A stretch of 61,931 nucleotides of DNA from an uncultured Bacteroidota bacterium (GTDB taxonomy: Bacteria; Bacteroidota; Bacteroidia; Chitinophagales; Chitinophagaceae): the NCBI GenBank assembly GCA_902826165.1, contig CADEDV010000012.1:40663-102593 (forward strand), read 5' to 3'. Positions 51,501-61,048 of the stretch are shown piece by piece; the stretch's first letter is position 1; each line of letters starts with the position of its first letter. A program made the translations under genes and the position numbers. The notes under the pieces were generated by a model. That model worked only from the letters and a program-made list of their open reading frames with translations, had not been told where the DNA came from and ran no database searches.

Positions 51501-53930
51501 TAATCTTGAAATAGCATAAGCTCTTCTGCCGGGGTTGCCATTGATCCGTGGTCTGACTGTTACCCAATAGGTGGTGTCTTTTGAAAGCCCGCTGAAAGTG
51601 TAAGTGGTGGCCGTGGTAGTAGCTACGGGCACCATTTCATCACCCTGCAGTATCATCACTTCATAATCGGTGGCATCAATAACCGGTGTCCAGTTGACAG
51701 CAATATATCCTTCACACTGAACAGCTGCCAGCGATATAGTCGATGGACCGATGATAGTAAACACATCACTGGTGCTAACCATGGCCGTTGAGTTTCTTGT
51801 GATCCTGATCCGGGCCTGGTCGGTGGTATCGCTGGAAGGAATAAACCATTTATATTGTCTCAATCCGGCAGCGACATTATTATTAATAGTCGTCCAGCTT
51901 CCACCATTATCTTTCGAATACTCTAACGTAAATGTGTTAGCCGGTCCGCCCCAGGAATCCCAGCTGATATACATGGAATCACCAGGAAAAAATTTCTCCC
52001 CGCCTGCCGGATACGTAAGAGTTGTTGAAACAGGTATGGTATCATACACTAAAAAATATTCCTGTACCGGGTTCAGGTTAACAGCCGTTCCTTTTACCCG
52101 CAGGGTATAATTACCAGCTACGGGATTTTGTATCACCACCTGTTCAATATTATTGATATGATCCACTCCTGTTCCAGCAGGGTTATTGACATTAGCAGGG
52201 ATCGTATCCAGCAAAAAAGGTAATACCGTATTAGACGAAGGGTCGATCACTTCAAGATCAAGATCATTCACCAGAGCCTGGCTTGCCAGTACGGATGCAG
52301 CTGTATCATTCCAGTACAACATTACTTTCAGCTGTGCTGTATTGGCAGGAACTGTGATCACCTGGTCTTGTGTATTCCCGGTTGCAATACTATTATTGAC
52401 ATAGTTATTTTTTTCCAGCATGATAGCGGACCGCAACAAATTCATCCAACCAAAGCCATAGGAATAATCAGGGCCGGGATTACCAAGATCAGTAGCTCCA
52501 TTGCATAATAAGGCTTTCATCAAACCTGCTTTAGGATTGTTACCACTGTTCAATTGCCTGTAATGCTGGTATAACAATGCTAAGCCTCCTGCTACTGCCG
52601 GCGAAGCCATACTGGTGCCGGTATTAAAACTATAGATATTAGTGGGCCAGGAAGAAGCTACATTTTTTCCCTGCGCCGTTATCTCGGGTTTGATACGTCC
52701 GTCTCTTGCCGGGCCCTTGCTGGAAACATAATGCAATGAATCATTCTCACTTGTATTCCCAACTGCAATGATATTTTTCGCCGATTGATAGCCACCCAGC
52801 ACATTCCTGAAGGTTGGCACATAATTACCACAGATCATACGGCCGCTGTTACCGGCAGCAAAAACATTTTGCAGGTAAGGAAATGTGGAAGACTGCTGAT
52901 CAAGAATACGGGAATACAGGTCATACACACCAAACGTTTCGCAGTCATCTACAATATTCCCATATGAATTGTTGGTGATCACCATTCCATAGTCCTGAAC
53001 ATATGCCGGTATATTCGTCAGCAGGTTAGAAACAGTTTGAGCTATAATGGATGCTTTAGGTGCAAAACCAGTATATCGTTCATCCAGTATTCCTGCACCA
53101 GCTGCAGTACCCATCACATGAATTCCATGAGAGCCGCCTGAAAGAATATTCCGGTTGATCATCCGGCCGGCAAAATCCATATGCCGAACAGGATTGGCAT
53201 CATCTCCTATGCCGATAACAATACCCTGCCCGGTAAGGTTTCTTCCCAATGAGGAACGGATCACATTCGCCCTGGCGTTCAGCATACTTTTATTATTCAG
53301 CAGTTGGTCTTCTGCCGGTGCTGCCTGAACATAATCAATAACAGGTAAGGCAGCCAGTTCGCTGAGCCGCTCAACAGCAATCCGTAAACCGATAATGCGA
53401 TAATCTTTGTACCGGATATCATTCAGTTCAAAATTCTTTGCCGCTAATTCAGTACTTAAATTTTCAAAGGAAATTGTTTTCGGGAAGCTGATCCAGACAT
53501 CGATCGTTCCGGGAATTTTTACTGCATGTGAGGGGATGTTACCCTTCGACAGCCTTGCCTGCATTTTCTGAGCAGGGGTTAATTCCACAAGAGCTCTTGC
53601 CTGTACCCGTTGCAATAAAGAAACATCCAATGAACCTGTAACTGTGGCGGTGTAGGCATTATGAGGAATATAATCCAGTAATTCAATGCCAGCAGTTGCC
53701 AATTGCCTTCTCTCTGTTTCGGTTGGGATCTGTTCAAATTGCAAAACCAAAAATGATCTTCCGCCAACGGCTCGTTGCTGAACAGCATTTAACGCATCTG
53801 CAGTAATATTTTTTGAAGGTATAAATGAACCACCCTGGAGTTGTAAAGTAAAGCGGCTGTCATCCTGTGCTAATGAAGAAAAATTCACTAACAGGCATAG
53901 TGTTATCAGGGGAATTGGATTGAACTTCAT
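48534..53930 (-). CDS. Giant S8 subtilisin-like protease with T9SS C-terminal sorting domain
   Basis: A 1798-residue secreted protein. Signal peptide (residues 1-21), propeptide-like region (22-215), S8 catalytic domain (about 225-500) with D243 in IGIGDDANP, H268 in GGSHGIHVMG, oxyanion N361 in FAAGNSG and S440 in NTGTSMASPAVAGG. A proprotein-type beta sandwich (about 510-630), a fibronectin-type segment (about 755-850), CARDB-like and MAM/jellyroll-like beta modules (about 870-1500) and a T9SS type A tail (last 80 residues: WQVFPNPSSDVFNLLY to SFRLVKK) follow. It is expected on the cell surface or released through T9SS, regulated by PorX. The substrate is unknown. Confidence 0.93.
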   Translation of the reverse strand: MKFNPIPLITLCLLVNFSSLAQDDSRFTLQLQGGSFIPSKNITADALNAVQQRAVGGRSFLVLQFEQIPTETERRQLATAGIELLDYIPHNAYTATVTGSLDVSLLQRVQARALVELTPAQKMQARLSKGNIPSHAVKIPGTIDVWISFPKTISFENLSTELAAKNFELNDIRYKDYRIIGLRIAVERLSELAALPVIDYVQAAPAEDQLLNNKSMLNARANVIRSSLGRNLTGQGIVIGIGDDANPVRHMDFAGRMINRNILSGGSHGIHVMGTAAGAGILDERYTGFAPKASIIAQTVSNLLTNIPAYVQDYGMVITNNSYGNIVDDCETFGVYDLYSRILDQQSSTFPYLQNVFAAGNSGRMICGNYVPTFRNVLGGYQSAKNIIAVGNTSENDSLHYVSSKGPARDGRIKPEITAQGKNVASSWPTNIYSFNTGTSMASPAVAGGLALLYQHYRQLNSGNNPKAGLMKALLCNGATDLGNPGPDYSYGFGWMNLLRSAIMLEKNNYVNNSIATGNTQDQVITVPANTAQLKVMLYWNDTAASVLASQALVNDLDLEVIDPSSNTVLPFLLDTIPANVNNPAGTGVDHINNIEQVVIQNPVAGNYTLRVKGTAVNLNPVQEYFLVYDTIPVSTTLTYPAGGEKFFPGDSMYISWDSWGGPANTFTLEYSKDNGGSWTTINNNVAAGLRQYKWFIPSSDTTDQARIRITRNSTAMVSTSDVFTIIGPSTISLAAVQCEGYIAVNWTPVIDATDYEVMILQGDEMVPVATTTATTYTFSGLSKDTTYWVTVRPRINGNPGRRAYAISRLPNNGTCAGTISDNDLKMDSIIAPATSGRLFTASALSNTVPVTVRIKNLDDAVSSSGIDVSYYINGVLQQTETISPSIAALGTYNHTFSLNADFSALGAYILEARIVKASDPVTRNDSLSRIVKQLDNQPITIAQLPWTDNFNALPEQTVMVKQMGLTGSDRYDFVNSTAFGRIRSFINSGMAYSGNRALTLDVERYTAAGNTDSLTGTFNLATFTTASDDIRLDFRFKNHGQLSDPANKVWIRGSETDNWIPVYDLFVNQNDPDGSYKLSSSIELSDSLAAYAQNFSTSVQVRWGQRGQFIAADNDGRSGYTFDDIRLYRVVNDIQVISIDTPVTSSCNLSNTEPVEVTVRNSANSVITNIPVILEVDGTIVATELIPSIAANTTIQYTFNPGVADLSALGNHTVRVWVDLLTDTYHENDTTSVTLTNSPVVSSFPYLQNFETNNGSWYTGGDNSSWEYGTPNSIKIKRAASGSKAWKTRLTGYYNDKELSYLYSPCFDLTGMTNPSLSFSLSLDIEDCGPTVLCDAAWVEYSTDGRTWSKLGTFGSGTNWYNRNYSGTHVWSTQNYTRWHVATAALPTTANSRLRLRFVFNSDAGVSREGIAVDDIHIYDNIYGIYTGPTMGTPVMQSIPGGINNWVDFTTGGKLVASVHPNNQDMGDTYAQAYIHTGAVRSSDGQYYHNRNITIKPDPSLVNLADSATVRFYFLDSETEALIAATGCGSCTKPSMAYELGVSKYSDPNDAVEDGSLGNSLGNYWSFINATKAVKVPFDLGYYAEFKVKDFSEFWLNNGGFDNNHPLPVQLISFSANKTADRKNVMLNWKTASEFNVSHFEIELAKGNDEFRLNRFAKIGEVNSNGNSTIDQQYGFMDAENNKLGVRYYRLKIVDNDGSFSYSAVRSVVFTNEISWQVFPNPSSDVFNLLYQVNEGEAMTVKVYDAAGKTVYQSVVTGTGFIQKMSIDMGATVYASGLYLLEAGTGEKKQSFRLVKK

Positions 53931-54013
53931 AGTTATGAATGAATTCTAAAAGTAATACAAATAGCCGGAAAAAACCAGCCCTGTTAAAGGTTGAACTACC
54001 ATACGAAAAAAGC

Positions 54014-57000
54014 TCAGGCTGGGATTGGAGAGCCTGCAAAACAATGACGGTGCAGTCCTGCCAGGAAACGGTGCATTTCTTCCATATCCTTAATGGGTTG
54101 TGCCACCAGCAGGAATAATTTACCTGTTTGTTTAAGCTTGCCTTTATTGGTACCTGTTTGCAGGTATTGCAGAATATGATTGAAAAGGTCAGACTCAAAA
54201 TAAGGTGAATCAGGGCGATTGATAAAGAAACAACGAAGTATATTATCCTTCAGCGACATTTTTTCAAAGCCAAGATCAACGGCCAGTTTGCGGCAACGGA
54301 CAGTAATAAAAAGATCGTTCACTTGTTGCGGAACAGGGCCGAACCGGTCTTCCATTTCCTGCCGCATAGCTACCAGTTCTTCTTCTGATTCGGAATTATC
54401 AAGACGTTGGTACAGGGATAATCTTTCTGTGATACTTTCCACGTATTCGTCTGGAATCAGGATTTCCAGGTCGGTATCAATGGTACAATCCTGTACAAAG
54501 TCATCCTGTTTCGCTATTTCATCTTTGAATAATTCTTTGAACTCGGTACGTTTCAATTCACGGATCGCTTCATCTAAAATTTTCTGGTACATTTCAAACC
54601 CGATCTCCGCCATAAAACCACTCTGTTCTCCACCCAATAAATTTCCGGCTCCGCGGATATCCAGGTCACGCATGGCGATCTGGAAACCACTGCCCAGGTC
54701 ACTATGTTGTTCCAATGTTTGCAGCCTTTTTCTTGAATCAGCTGGCAGTGTACTCATCGGCGGTGATAACAAATAACAAAATGCTTTTTTATTACTGCGT
54801 CCCACCCGGCCTCTCAATTGATGAAGGTCACTCAACCCAAACTGGTGAGCATTATTCACAATGATCGTATTGACATTCGGAATATCCACCCCGCTTTCCA
54901 CGATATTGGTACAAACCAGTACATCATACCGCCGGTCAATAAAATCAAGGATCTTTTCTTCCAGTGTATGCCCTTCCATCTGGCCATGCGCAAACCCGAT
55001 ACTCAGATCAGGGCACAGGCCCTGTATAATAGCTGCCATTTCTGCCAGGCCTGCAATACGATTGTAAATGAAGAAAACCTGTCCCCCTCTTTCTGTTTCA
55101 AAATAAATAGCATCGCGGATGAAATCCTCATTATACACCTGTACTTCTGTCTGTATCGGTTGCCGGTTGGGTGGTGGCGTATTAATGATGCTGAGATCCC
55201 TTGCTCCCATCAGGGAAAATTGAAGCGTTCTCGGTATCGGAGTTGCGGTCAGTGTCAGGCAATCAACTGTTGTACGTAAGGTTTTGATCTTTTCTTTATG
55301 TCCCACGCCGAATTTCTGTTCTTCATCGATCACTAATAAACCAAGGTCTTTGAATTTTACTTCTTTACCCAGGATGCCATGCGTGCCGATCAGTATATCG
55401 ATCTTTCCCTCTTCCACCCGCTTCAATGTTTCCTTTTTCTCCTTAGCCGATTTAAAACGATTGATATAATCAACGGTCACCGGGAAATCCTTTAACCGGT
55501 CGCTGAAGGTTTTATAATGCTGGAAAGCAAGAATGGTGGTAGGAACCAATACAGCAGCCTGTTTGCCATCGATACAGGTTTTGAAAGCTGCCCGGATAGC
55601 TATTTCTGTTTTACCAAACCCCACATCACCACAAACCAACCGGTCCATCGGTGATGGCGATTCCATATCTTTTTTTACATCTGCTGAAGCTTTGCTCTGG
55701 TCAGGCGTATCTTCATAAATAAAAGAAGCTTCCAGCTCTGTTTGCATGTAATTATCCGGGGAATGTACAAAACCCTGCTGTGCCTTTCTCTTTGCATAGA
55801 GCTTGATAAGATCAAACGCAATTTCCTTAACTCTTGTCTTTGTTTTCTCTTTCAGCTTATTCCAGACATCACTACCCAGTTTATTCACTTTAGGCACACT
55901 TCCATCCTTACCAGTGTATTTGGTGATCTTATGCAGTGAGTTAATATTCACATACAGAATATCACTGTCTTTATAAATGATCCTGACAGCCTCCTGCAGG
56001 CGGCCATTCACTTCTAATTTTTGCAAGCCACTGTATGTACCTACCCCATGATCAATATGTGTAACATAATCTCCGGGTTGCAATTCACGAAGTGTCCGTA
56101 AGGTCAGTGCTTTATTTTTATTGTAAGCTTGTTTTACTTTGTATTTATGATAACGCTGGAAGACCTGGTGATCGGTGTAGCAAACGATCTTCAGGTCTTC
56201 ATCTACAAATCCCTCCGGGATAGAAATGGCCAGGGGATTAAACACCAACCCTGCTTTCAGCTCATCAAAAATGGTTTGCAACCGTTCCAGTTGCTTGGGG
56301 TTCTCTGCAAAAAGATATAACTGAAACCCCTTGCCTTCCCAGCTTTTCAGGTCTTTGATGAGCAGGTCAAACTGCCGGTTAAAAGCCGGTTGTTCTTTGG
56401 TGTGAAATTCGATCTCCATATTGGCAAGATGCCGTTGGTAACCAAACTCAACAAGATGCTTTAGCTCCATACCGGCATCAGCATCTTTCATGGAAATAAA
56501 ATCAGCGGCGGTTACTTTTTTCTTGATCAGCTTGTCATCTTCCTCTTCCTCCAGTCTTTTCCTTTCTTTTGACTGGTGGGGAGTTGCCATTTCCTTGATC
56601 TCTTCCTGCACTCTCAGGAAAGCATGCAGGTCCTCTTCGCAATCAGCCAGTCGTTCTTTGCAGATGGCATGATCCTGTAACCACACGATGGTGTTATCCG
56701 GCAGAAATTCAAACAGGGAAACCCGTTCTTCATTTTCAAATTGTGTATCCACATTGGGAATGATGCTAACCTGTAATAATTTTCGTTCGCTTAACTGTGT
56801 TTCGGGATCAACAATGCGGATAGAGTCCACATCGTTGCCGAATAGTTCGATACGATAGGGTTTATCATTACCAAAAGAGTAAATATCCAAAATGCCGCCA
56901 CGGATAGCAAACTGACCCGGTTCATACACAAAATCGGTTCTTTCAAAACCATAATCACCCAGCTTCAGCAGGAGATCACCCGTATTGAGCACATCGCCTG

Positions 57001-57487
57001 TTTTAATGTGGATGATATTGGAAGAAAGTTTGGAAGGCACCACTACTTTTTCAAACAACGCTTCGGGATAAGTAACCAGTATCTTTTTATTAATACCTGA
57101 TGTGCCGGCTGCAATTTTAGTCAGTGCTTCCGTCCGCAGCATTACATGCGAGGAATTGAGCAGGCGGTAATTCTTCCTGTTCTTAAAAGAAGAAGGGAAA
57201 TAAAATATATCCAGTGCCCCGGTCAGGTTCTCTAAGGAGTTATGAAAATAAGCCGCTTCTTCTGCATCATTCAATATCACCAGGTGATTGAGTTGGGAAC
57301 AGGAAGGATGCAAAAAGGTGGCCGCTACGGCAAATTGGGTAGAGCTGCCCTGCAGGTTCTTCAGGTAAATTTTTTGCGGTTGCCCGCCCGGATGATCCGT
57401 TCGGACGGGGGAAAAAGAAAGCCTGTCCGCCAGTTGAAAAAGGCGGGGGTTGTTTTGATACTGATCCAGCAATTCCTGTACACTCAT
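54014..57487 (-). CDS. mfd: Transcription-repair coupling factor Mfd
   Basis: Mfd removes RNA polymerase stalled at DNA damage and recruits UvrA. The 1157-residue protein has the N-terminal UvrB-like module (about 20-330), the RNA polymerase interaction domain with LQPGDYVTHIDHGVGTYSGL near residue 475, and the RecG-like translocase with Walker A VCGDVGFGKTEIA, DEEQ box VIDEEQKFGVG, LTATPIPRTLQ, and the motif VI RGRVGRSNKKAFCYLL. The C-terminal TRCF domain is complete (EERLSLYQRL-like block, then EDRFGPVPQQVNDLF). Upstream genes are separated by a terminator. Confidence 0.97.
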   Translation of the reverse strand: MSVQELLDQYQNNPRLFQLADRLSFSPVRTDHPGGQPQKIYLKNLQGSSTQFAVAATFLHPSCSQLNHLVILNDAEEAAYFHNSLENLTGALDIFYFPSSFKNRKNYRLLNSSHVMLRTEALTKIAAGTSGINKKILVTYPEALFEKVVVPSKLSSNIIHIKTGDVLNTGDLLLKLGDYGFERTDFVYEPGQFAIRGGILDIYSFGNDKPYRIELFGNDVDSIRIVDPETQLSERKLLQVSIIPNVDTQFENEERVSLFEFLPDNTIVWLQDHAICKERLADCEEDLHAFLRVQEEIKEMATPHQSKERKRLEEEEDDKLIKKKVTAADFISMKDADAGMELKHLVEFGYQRHLANMEIEFHTKEQPAFNRQFDLLIKDLKSWEGKGFQLYLFAENPKQLERLQTIFDELKAGLVFNPLAISIPEGFVDEDLKIVCYTDHQVFQRYHKYKVKQAYNKNKALTLRTLRELQPGDYVTHIDHGVGTYSGLQKLEVNGRLQEAVRIIYKDSDILYVNINSLHKITKYTGKDGSVPKVNKLGSDVWNKLKEKTKTRVKEIAFDLIKLYAKRKAQQGFVHSPDNYMQTELEASFIYEDTPDQSKASADVKKDMESPSPMDRLVCGDVGFGKTEIAIRAAFKTCIDGKQAAVLVPTTILAFQHYKTFSDRLKDFPVTVDYINRFKSAKEKKETLKRVEEGKIDILIGTHGILGKEVKFKDLGLLVIDEEQKFGVGHKEKIKTLRTTVDCLTLTATPIPRTLQFSLMGARDLSIINTPPPNRQPIQTEVQVYNEDFIRDAIYFETERGGQVFFIYNRIAGLAEMAAIIQGLCPDLSIGFAHGQMEGHTLEEKILDFIDRRYDVLVCTNIVESGVDIPNVNTIIVNNAHQFGLSDLHQLRGRVGRSNKKAFCYLLSPPMSTLPADSRKRLQTLEQHSDLGSGFQIAMRDLDIRGAGNLLGGEQSGFMAEIGFEMYQKILDEAIRELKRTEFKELFKDEIAKQDDFVQDCTIDTDLEILIPDEYVESITERLSLYQRLDNSESEEELVAMRQEMEDRFGPVPQQVNDLFITVRCRKLAVDLGFEKMSLKDNILRCFFINRPDSPYFESDLFNHILQYLQTGTNKGKLKQTGKLFLLVAQPIKDMEEMHRFLAGLHRHCFAGSPIPA

Positions 57488-57508
57488 GAGAACTGCAAAG
57501 ATAAAAAG

Positions 57509-57539
57509 AAAAGCTCACCCTGAAACAAGGTGAGCTTTT
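57509..57539 (-). terminator. Terminator of the BNR protein gene
   Basis: A perfect 11-base stem (57509-57519 with 57529-57539), nine-base loop; on the minus strand followed by CTTTTTAT. It lies 22 bases before the mfd start. Confidence 0.85.
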
Positions 57540-57555
57540 ATAAAAGCGGAAAGTA

Positions 57556-60168
57556 TTACTTAATAAATTTCTGAACGAAATGTTCCTTTTTATCACCTGT
57601 TATTTTCACTACATACGCACCGGCAGGAAGTTTATCCAGGTTAATACTCATATTCTGGTAGCGGCTTTGTGCCTGGTACACCTGCTGCCCGCTGATATTG
57701 AATAGTTGCACTGACATCTTTTGTGTCTGCAGCGTACCGGTTACTATCTGCAACTGGTTATTCTGTGAACTGATATACTTAATGAATCCTTTGGTAATAT
57801 TATTATTGGATACCCCTGTTACCACCGTTGGTAATATCGTGGTGTACAGACCACGGCCATGCGTGGCTGCAACCACCAGGTTATCTGACGGCCGGTATTT
57901 CAGCATATCCACTCTTACATTAGCAAGACCGGTATTGTTGGGAATCCATTGGGTGGCAGCACCTGCAAGAGCAGAAGTAGTCCACACGCCTAATTCTGTT
58001 CCTAATAAAACTCCGCCATTGCCACCAGCCGCACCGTTCAGTTGTGCATTGGCCGGGGCAAATAAAGCCCAGCGAACAGGCATATCCGGCAGGTTACCTT
58101 CAATACTTGTAAAGCTTGCCCCTCCGTTGGTACTTTCAAACACACTGGGTACTCCAAAATTGGAAAGTGTAACGATAAGATGATTCGGATTAGCCGGGTT
58201 GATATCAATGCTTGAAATAGCCGCATTAGCAATCGTTCCGATATTAGCCGAAGACACAACAGTGGGGACTGTCGTATTAGAGGAAGTTATTTTGTACACT
58301 TGTGGAATGAGCCCCCCAAATGAACCGCCAACATAGATCGTATTGGCTGAAGATGCGTCCACTTTCACCGCAGTTAGCTCTCTAGAACTCATTGCAGCGA
58401 CGGTAGCAATATTACCCGCTGGTGAAGCATTCAGGTTTGTTACAAAATAGTAGCGGCCTGCATTATCACCACAGTATAAAATTTTACCCGCATCATCCAA
58501 ATCAGTCGGGTTAATAAATTGTCCCCTGTTATTGTTTACACCAAAAGCAGCCAGGGAGGAAAAACTTCCTCCTCCATTCAAAGAACGGCTGTAGTTATTT
58601 CCTGTAAACGCAGTTATCTGAAGAGTTCCATCGGTCTGGTCAATATGACAAAAGCCCCCGTCACCACCAGTTGCATTCGTTGTAGAGTTGATACCGGGAC
58701 TATTAAATCGTTGCGTACCATTATCCTGGGCTCCCGCTAAAAAGAAATCAACAGAGGTTGGATGAGCATCACAGGCATAATACTGTGTTACATTATACCC
58801 ATTATTTTTATTGGCAAAAGAAGGCGACGCTACATTTATGTTTTCAGAATAATAAATGCCACCATCATTGCCGTTGACCAATTTTGTAGACCCGATAAAG
58901 GTCAACGCATGATGATCAACGTGTACTGTACCACTGCTGGTAATAGTGGTCCAGCTATCTCCTCCGTCAACTGATCTCGCCAGGTTAAGCCCTCCGACTA
59001 CTATGATATTAGCATTATTAGGATCAACGGCCCCGATCAGGTTATACCAGGTTTGTGAAGCCGCTCCGTTATTCAGTGCTGCAGGAGCAGTCAGGGTGGT
59101 CCAGGTAGTTCCCCCGTCTGATGAACGAAGAACATTTAATACCTGGGTGGTGGCACTGTCCTGCATCAATAAATAAACCCGCTGCGGATCGGAGGGTGCG
59201 AGAACGATTTCAGTACGTTGGGTAGCTGTGGGGGTTATAGGTGTAATATCCACCCAAGTACCCAATGCCCCAGTATTAGCCCCGTTGGCTGCAAAAGATG
59301 ATTTCATTACCACACTACGGTTTGTAAAGGCAGCACCTACCAACCCAAGGCTGGCATACACATCCCCGTTACTGGCTACTTCCAGGTCGGCGGCTCGACC
59401 GGTACCAAAAGGCTGGCCGGTTGTAGGATTGTTCAAGGGTGCTCCGAGTACCTGTGTCCAGCTTGTGCCTCCGTCAGTAGAACGCTGAATACCTCTTGAG
59501 GAAGAAGTCAGGTTTCTGAGTGAGGCATAGATATTCCCGTTATTATCTATTGCTAAATCCTGCACATATTCAAAAGTGGTAACAGCCGGGGTTGTTACTA
59601 TTGTTGACGGAAGCACATTCCAGGTAGCACCGCCGTCCGTACTTTTATAGATACCGCGGCCAACGATAGCATCGATATTGAACCAGCCTTCCCCGGTGCC
59701 GGCGTAAATATTATTGGGGTTTGCCTGGTCCTGCACAATGGCAGTGATAGCCAGGTTGGGTAAAAAATCATTTACCGGAGCCCAGGTGGGTGTCGTACTT
59801 GTGAAATTGGTTGTTTTAAAAAGACCACCCCCTACTGAACCTGCAAATACCGTATTTCCCGTGGCGTCATTTTTATCTACCAGGATAGCCCTTGTTCTGC
59901 CGCCTACATTATTCGGCCCTCGTTCCTGCCAGCCTAAAGCTGCTACCCGGTTTGCAGACAACATATCCAATTGTGCCCGGGCTGCATCCAGCCGCTCACG
60001 GGGCACTGTACCCAATTGCGGGTCACGGGTCATCAGGAATTCCTGGTGTAAAGCCATCTCCACATCATCCATTTCCTCTTGCTCTTTATCATTTTTATTA
60101 TTATCACGGCAGGCAAAAGAAATAGTCAGCAACAGGCAAAAGCTGCATATTTGTATAAGTCGTTGCAT
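57556..60168 (-). CDS. BNR/sortilin-like beta-propeller protein with lipobox and T9SS tail
   Basis: A secreted 870-residue protein. The N-terminus has a lipoprotein-type signal (LTISFAC followed by RDNNKNDKE), then a charged helical segment (about 30-75), then a WD/BNR-like propeller of repeats of the form YKSTDGGATW, RSTDGGTSWTQV, RSSDGGTTWTTL, RSVDGGDSWTTI (about 80-780). The last 80 residues form a T9SS type A sorting domain (KMSVQLFNISGQQVYQ to EHFVQKFIK). Such proteins often bind or cleave surface glycans, but no catalytic residues are clear. The start is the ATG at 60168; a TTG nine bases upstream is in frame. Carrying both a lipobox and a T9SS tail is odd. Confidence 0.85.
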   Translation of the reverse strand: MQRLIQICSFCLLLTISFACRDNNKNDKEQEEMDDVEMALHQEFLMTRDPQLGTVPRERLDAARAQLDMLSANRVAALGWQERGPNNVGGRTRAILVDKNDATGNTVFAGSVGGGLFKTTNFTSTTPTWAPVNDFLPNLAITAIVQDQANPNNIYAGTGEGWFNIDAIVGRGIYKSTDGGATWNVLPSTIVTTPAVTTFEYVQDLAIDNNGNIYASLRNLTSSSRGIQRSTDGGTSWTQVLGAPLNNPTTGQPFGTGRAADLEVASNGDVYASLGLVGAAFTNRSVVMKSSFAANGANTGALGTWVDITPITPTATQRTEIVLAPSDPQRVYLLMQDSATTQVLNVLRSSDGGTTWTTLTAPAALNNGAASQTWYNLIGAVDPNNANIIVVGGLNLARSVDGGDSWTTITSSGTVHVDHHALTFIGSTKLVNGNDGGIYYSENINVASPSFANKNNGYNVTQYYACDAHPTSVDFFLAGAQDNGTQRFNSPGINSTTNATGGDGGFCHIDQTDGTLQITAFTGNNYSRSLNGGGSFSSLAAFGVNNNRGQFINPTDLDDAGKILYCGDNAGRYYFVTNLNASPAGNIATVAAMSSRELTAVKVDASSANTIYVGGSFGGLIPQVYKITSSNTTVPTVVSSANIGTIANAAISSIDINPANPNHLIVTLSNFGVPSVFESTNGGASFTSIEGNLPDMPVRWALFAPANAQLNGAAGGNGGVLLGTELGVWTTSALAGAATQWIPNNTGLANVRVDMLKYRPSDNLVVAATHGRGLYTTILPTVVTGVSNNNITKGFIKYISSQNNQLQIVTGTLQTQKMSVQLFNISGQQVYQAQSRYQNMSINLDKLPAGAYVVKITGDKKEHFVQKFIK

Positions 60169-60283
60169 AAGCGGCAAATTAATATTTTTAGGTAGCCTCT
60201 AAATTCGGAAAAAAAGCCCTGTTTTAAGAATTTGTTTGGAATAAACCGGCCAGAAATTGCATCCGATCATTAAACGTATAAAA

Positions 60284-60778
60284 ATGAAAAAAGGATTACT
60301 CATTACGGCCCTTTTATTCAGCCTGGTTATGGCTGGCCAACCCACTCTGAAATTGTATGGTTTTTCCCGGGTTTCCACGCCAGGTATGGTCCCCGCCCGA
60401 GAATTTGATGAAAACGGCCGGACGATCAGTAAGCCTGCCAATGAAAGCGTCGGCTATTTCATTTACCTGGCAGCCAACGCTTCCCTGAAGATTCAGCCTA
60501 AGGAGATATGGATCATGGGAAAAAGATACCTTATCAACTCGGCTCCTGTCATTCAATCCCCGGTAATTGCCGGCAGGGATACGCTTGTAAAAGCCACTTC
60601 ATTAAAAGTACAGGAACTAAAATGGAATAACAGCCCGTTAAACACAACAAGCCTCTCTAAGGCAGTCAAAAAAATGACGGCTGCTAATGAGCTGGTACTG
60701 AAATACCAATGGAAGGGGAAAACCTGGTATAAGACGGTAAAAAAAATAAAGGAACTGGAGCCTGTTTTTGGAGAATAA
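60284..60778 (+). CDS. Small exported protein, unknown function
   Basis: A 164-residue protein with a signal peptide (MKKGLLITALLFSLVMAGQ). The mature part is beta-rich with IYLAANASLKIQPKEIWIMG, VKATSLKVQELKWNNS and VLKYQWKGKTWYKTVKKIKEL. I do not recognise the family. I choose the ATG at 60284 because it opens the signal peptide; an upstream ATG at 60257 adds nine residues. It is divergent from the BNR protein gene and ends before a strong terminator. Confidence 0.7.
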   Translation: MKKGLLITALLFSLVMAGQPTLKLYGFSRVSTPGMVPAREFDENGRTISKPANESVGYFIYLAANASLKIQPKEIWIMGKRYLINSAPVIQSPVIAGRDTLVKATSLKVQELKWNNSPLNTTSLSKAVKKMTAANELVLKYQWKGKTWYKTVKKIKELEPVFGE

Positions 60779-60829
60779 AAAAAGAACTACATTTATTTGT
60801 TCGATTGCTTGCCAACAGGCCCTATAAGA

Positions 60830-60860
60830 CGGCCCCGCTTAAGGCGGGGCCGCTTTTTTA
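60830..60860 (+). terminator. Terminator of the small exported protein gene
   Basis: CGGCCCCGC (60830-60838) pairs with GCGGGGCCG (60844-60852), five-base loop, followed by CTTTTTT. The rest of the 270-base gap to the next gene shows no other clear element. Confidence 0.9.
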
Positions 60861-61048
60861 CCGGGCTGCTCTTTCATAATAAACAGCCCGGCATATTGAA
60901 CCGTCCACTATTGTTTCATTTTGGTAGTAAAAGCCCAACTATTATGCCAGTCAAAAAGAATGGTGAATAACTCCTGGTATTATGATAGTGTGGTGACAGA
61001 ACCCCATCCATTGACATTCTCTTTGTAAATTACAGGCAAAACAACTGC

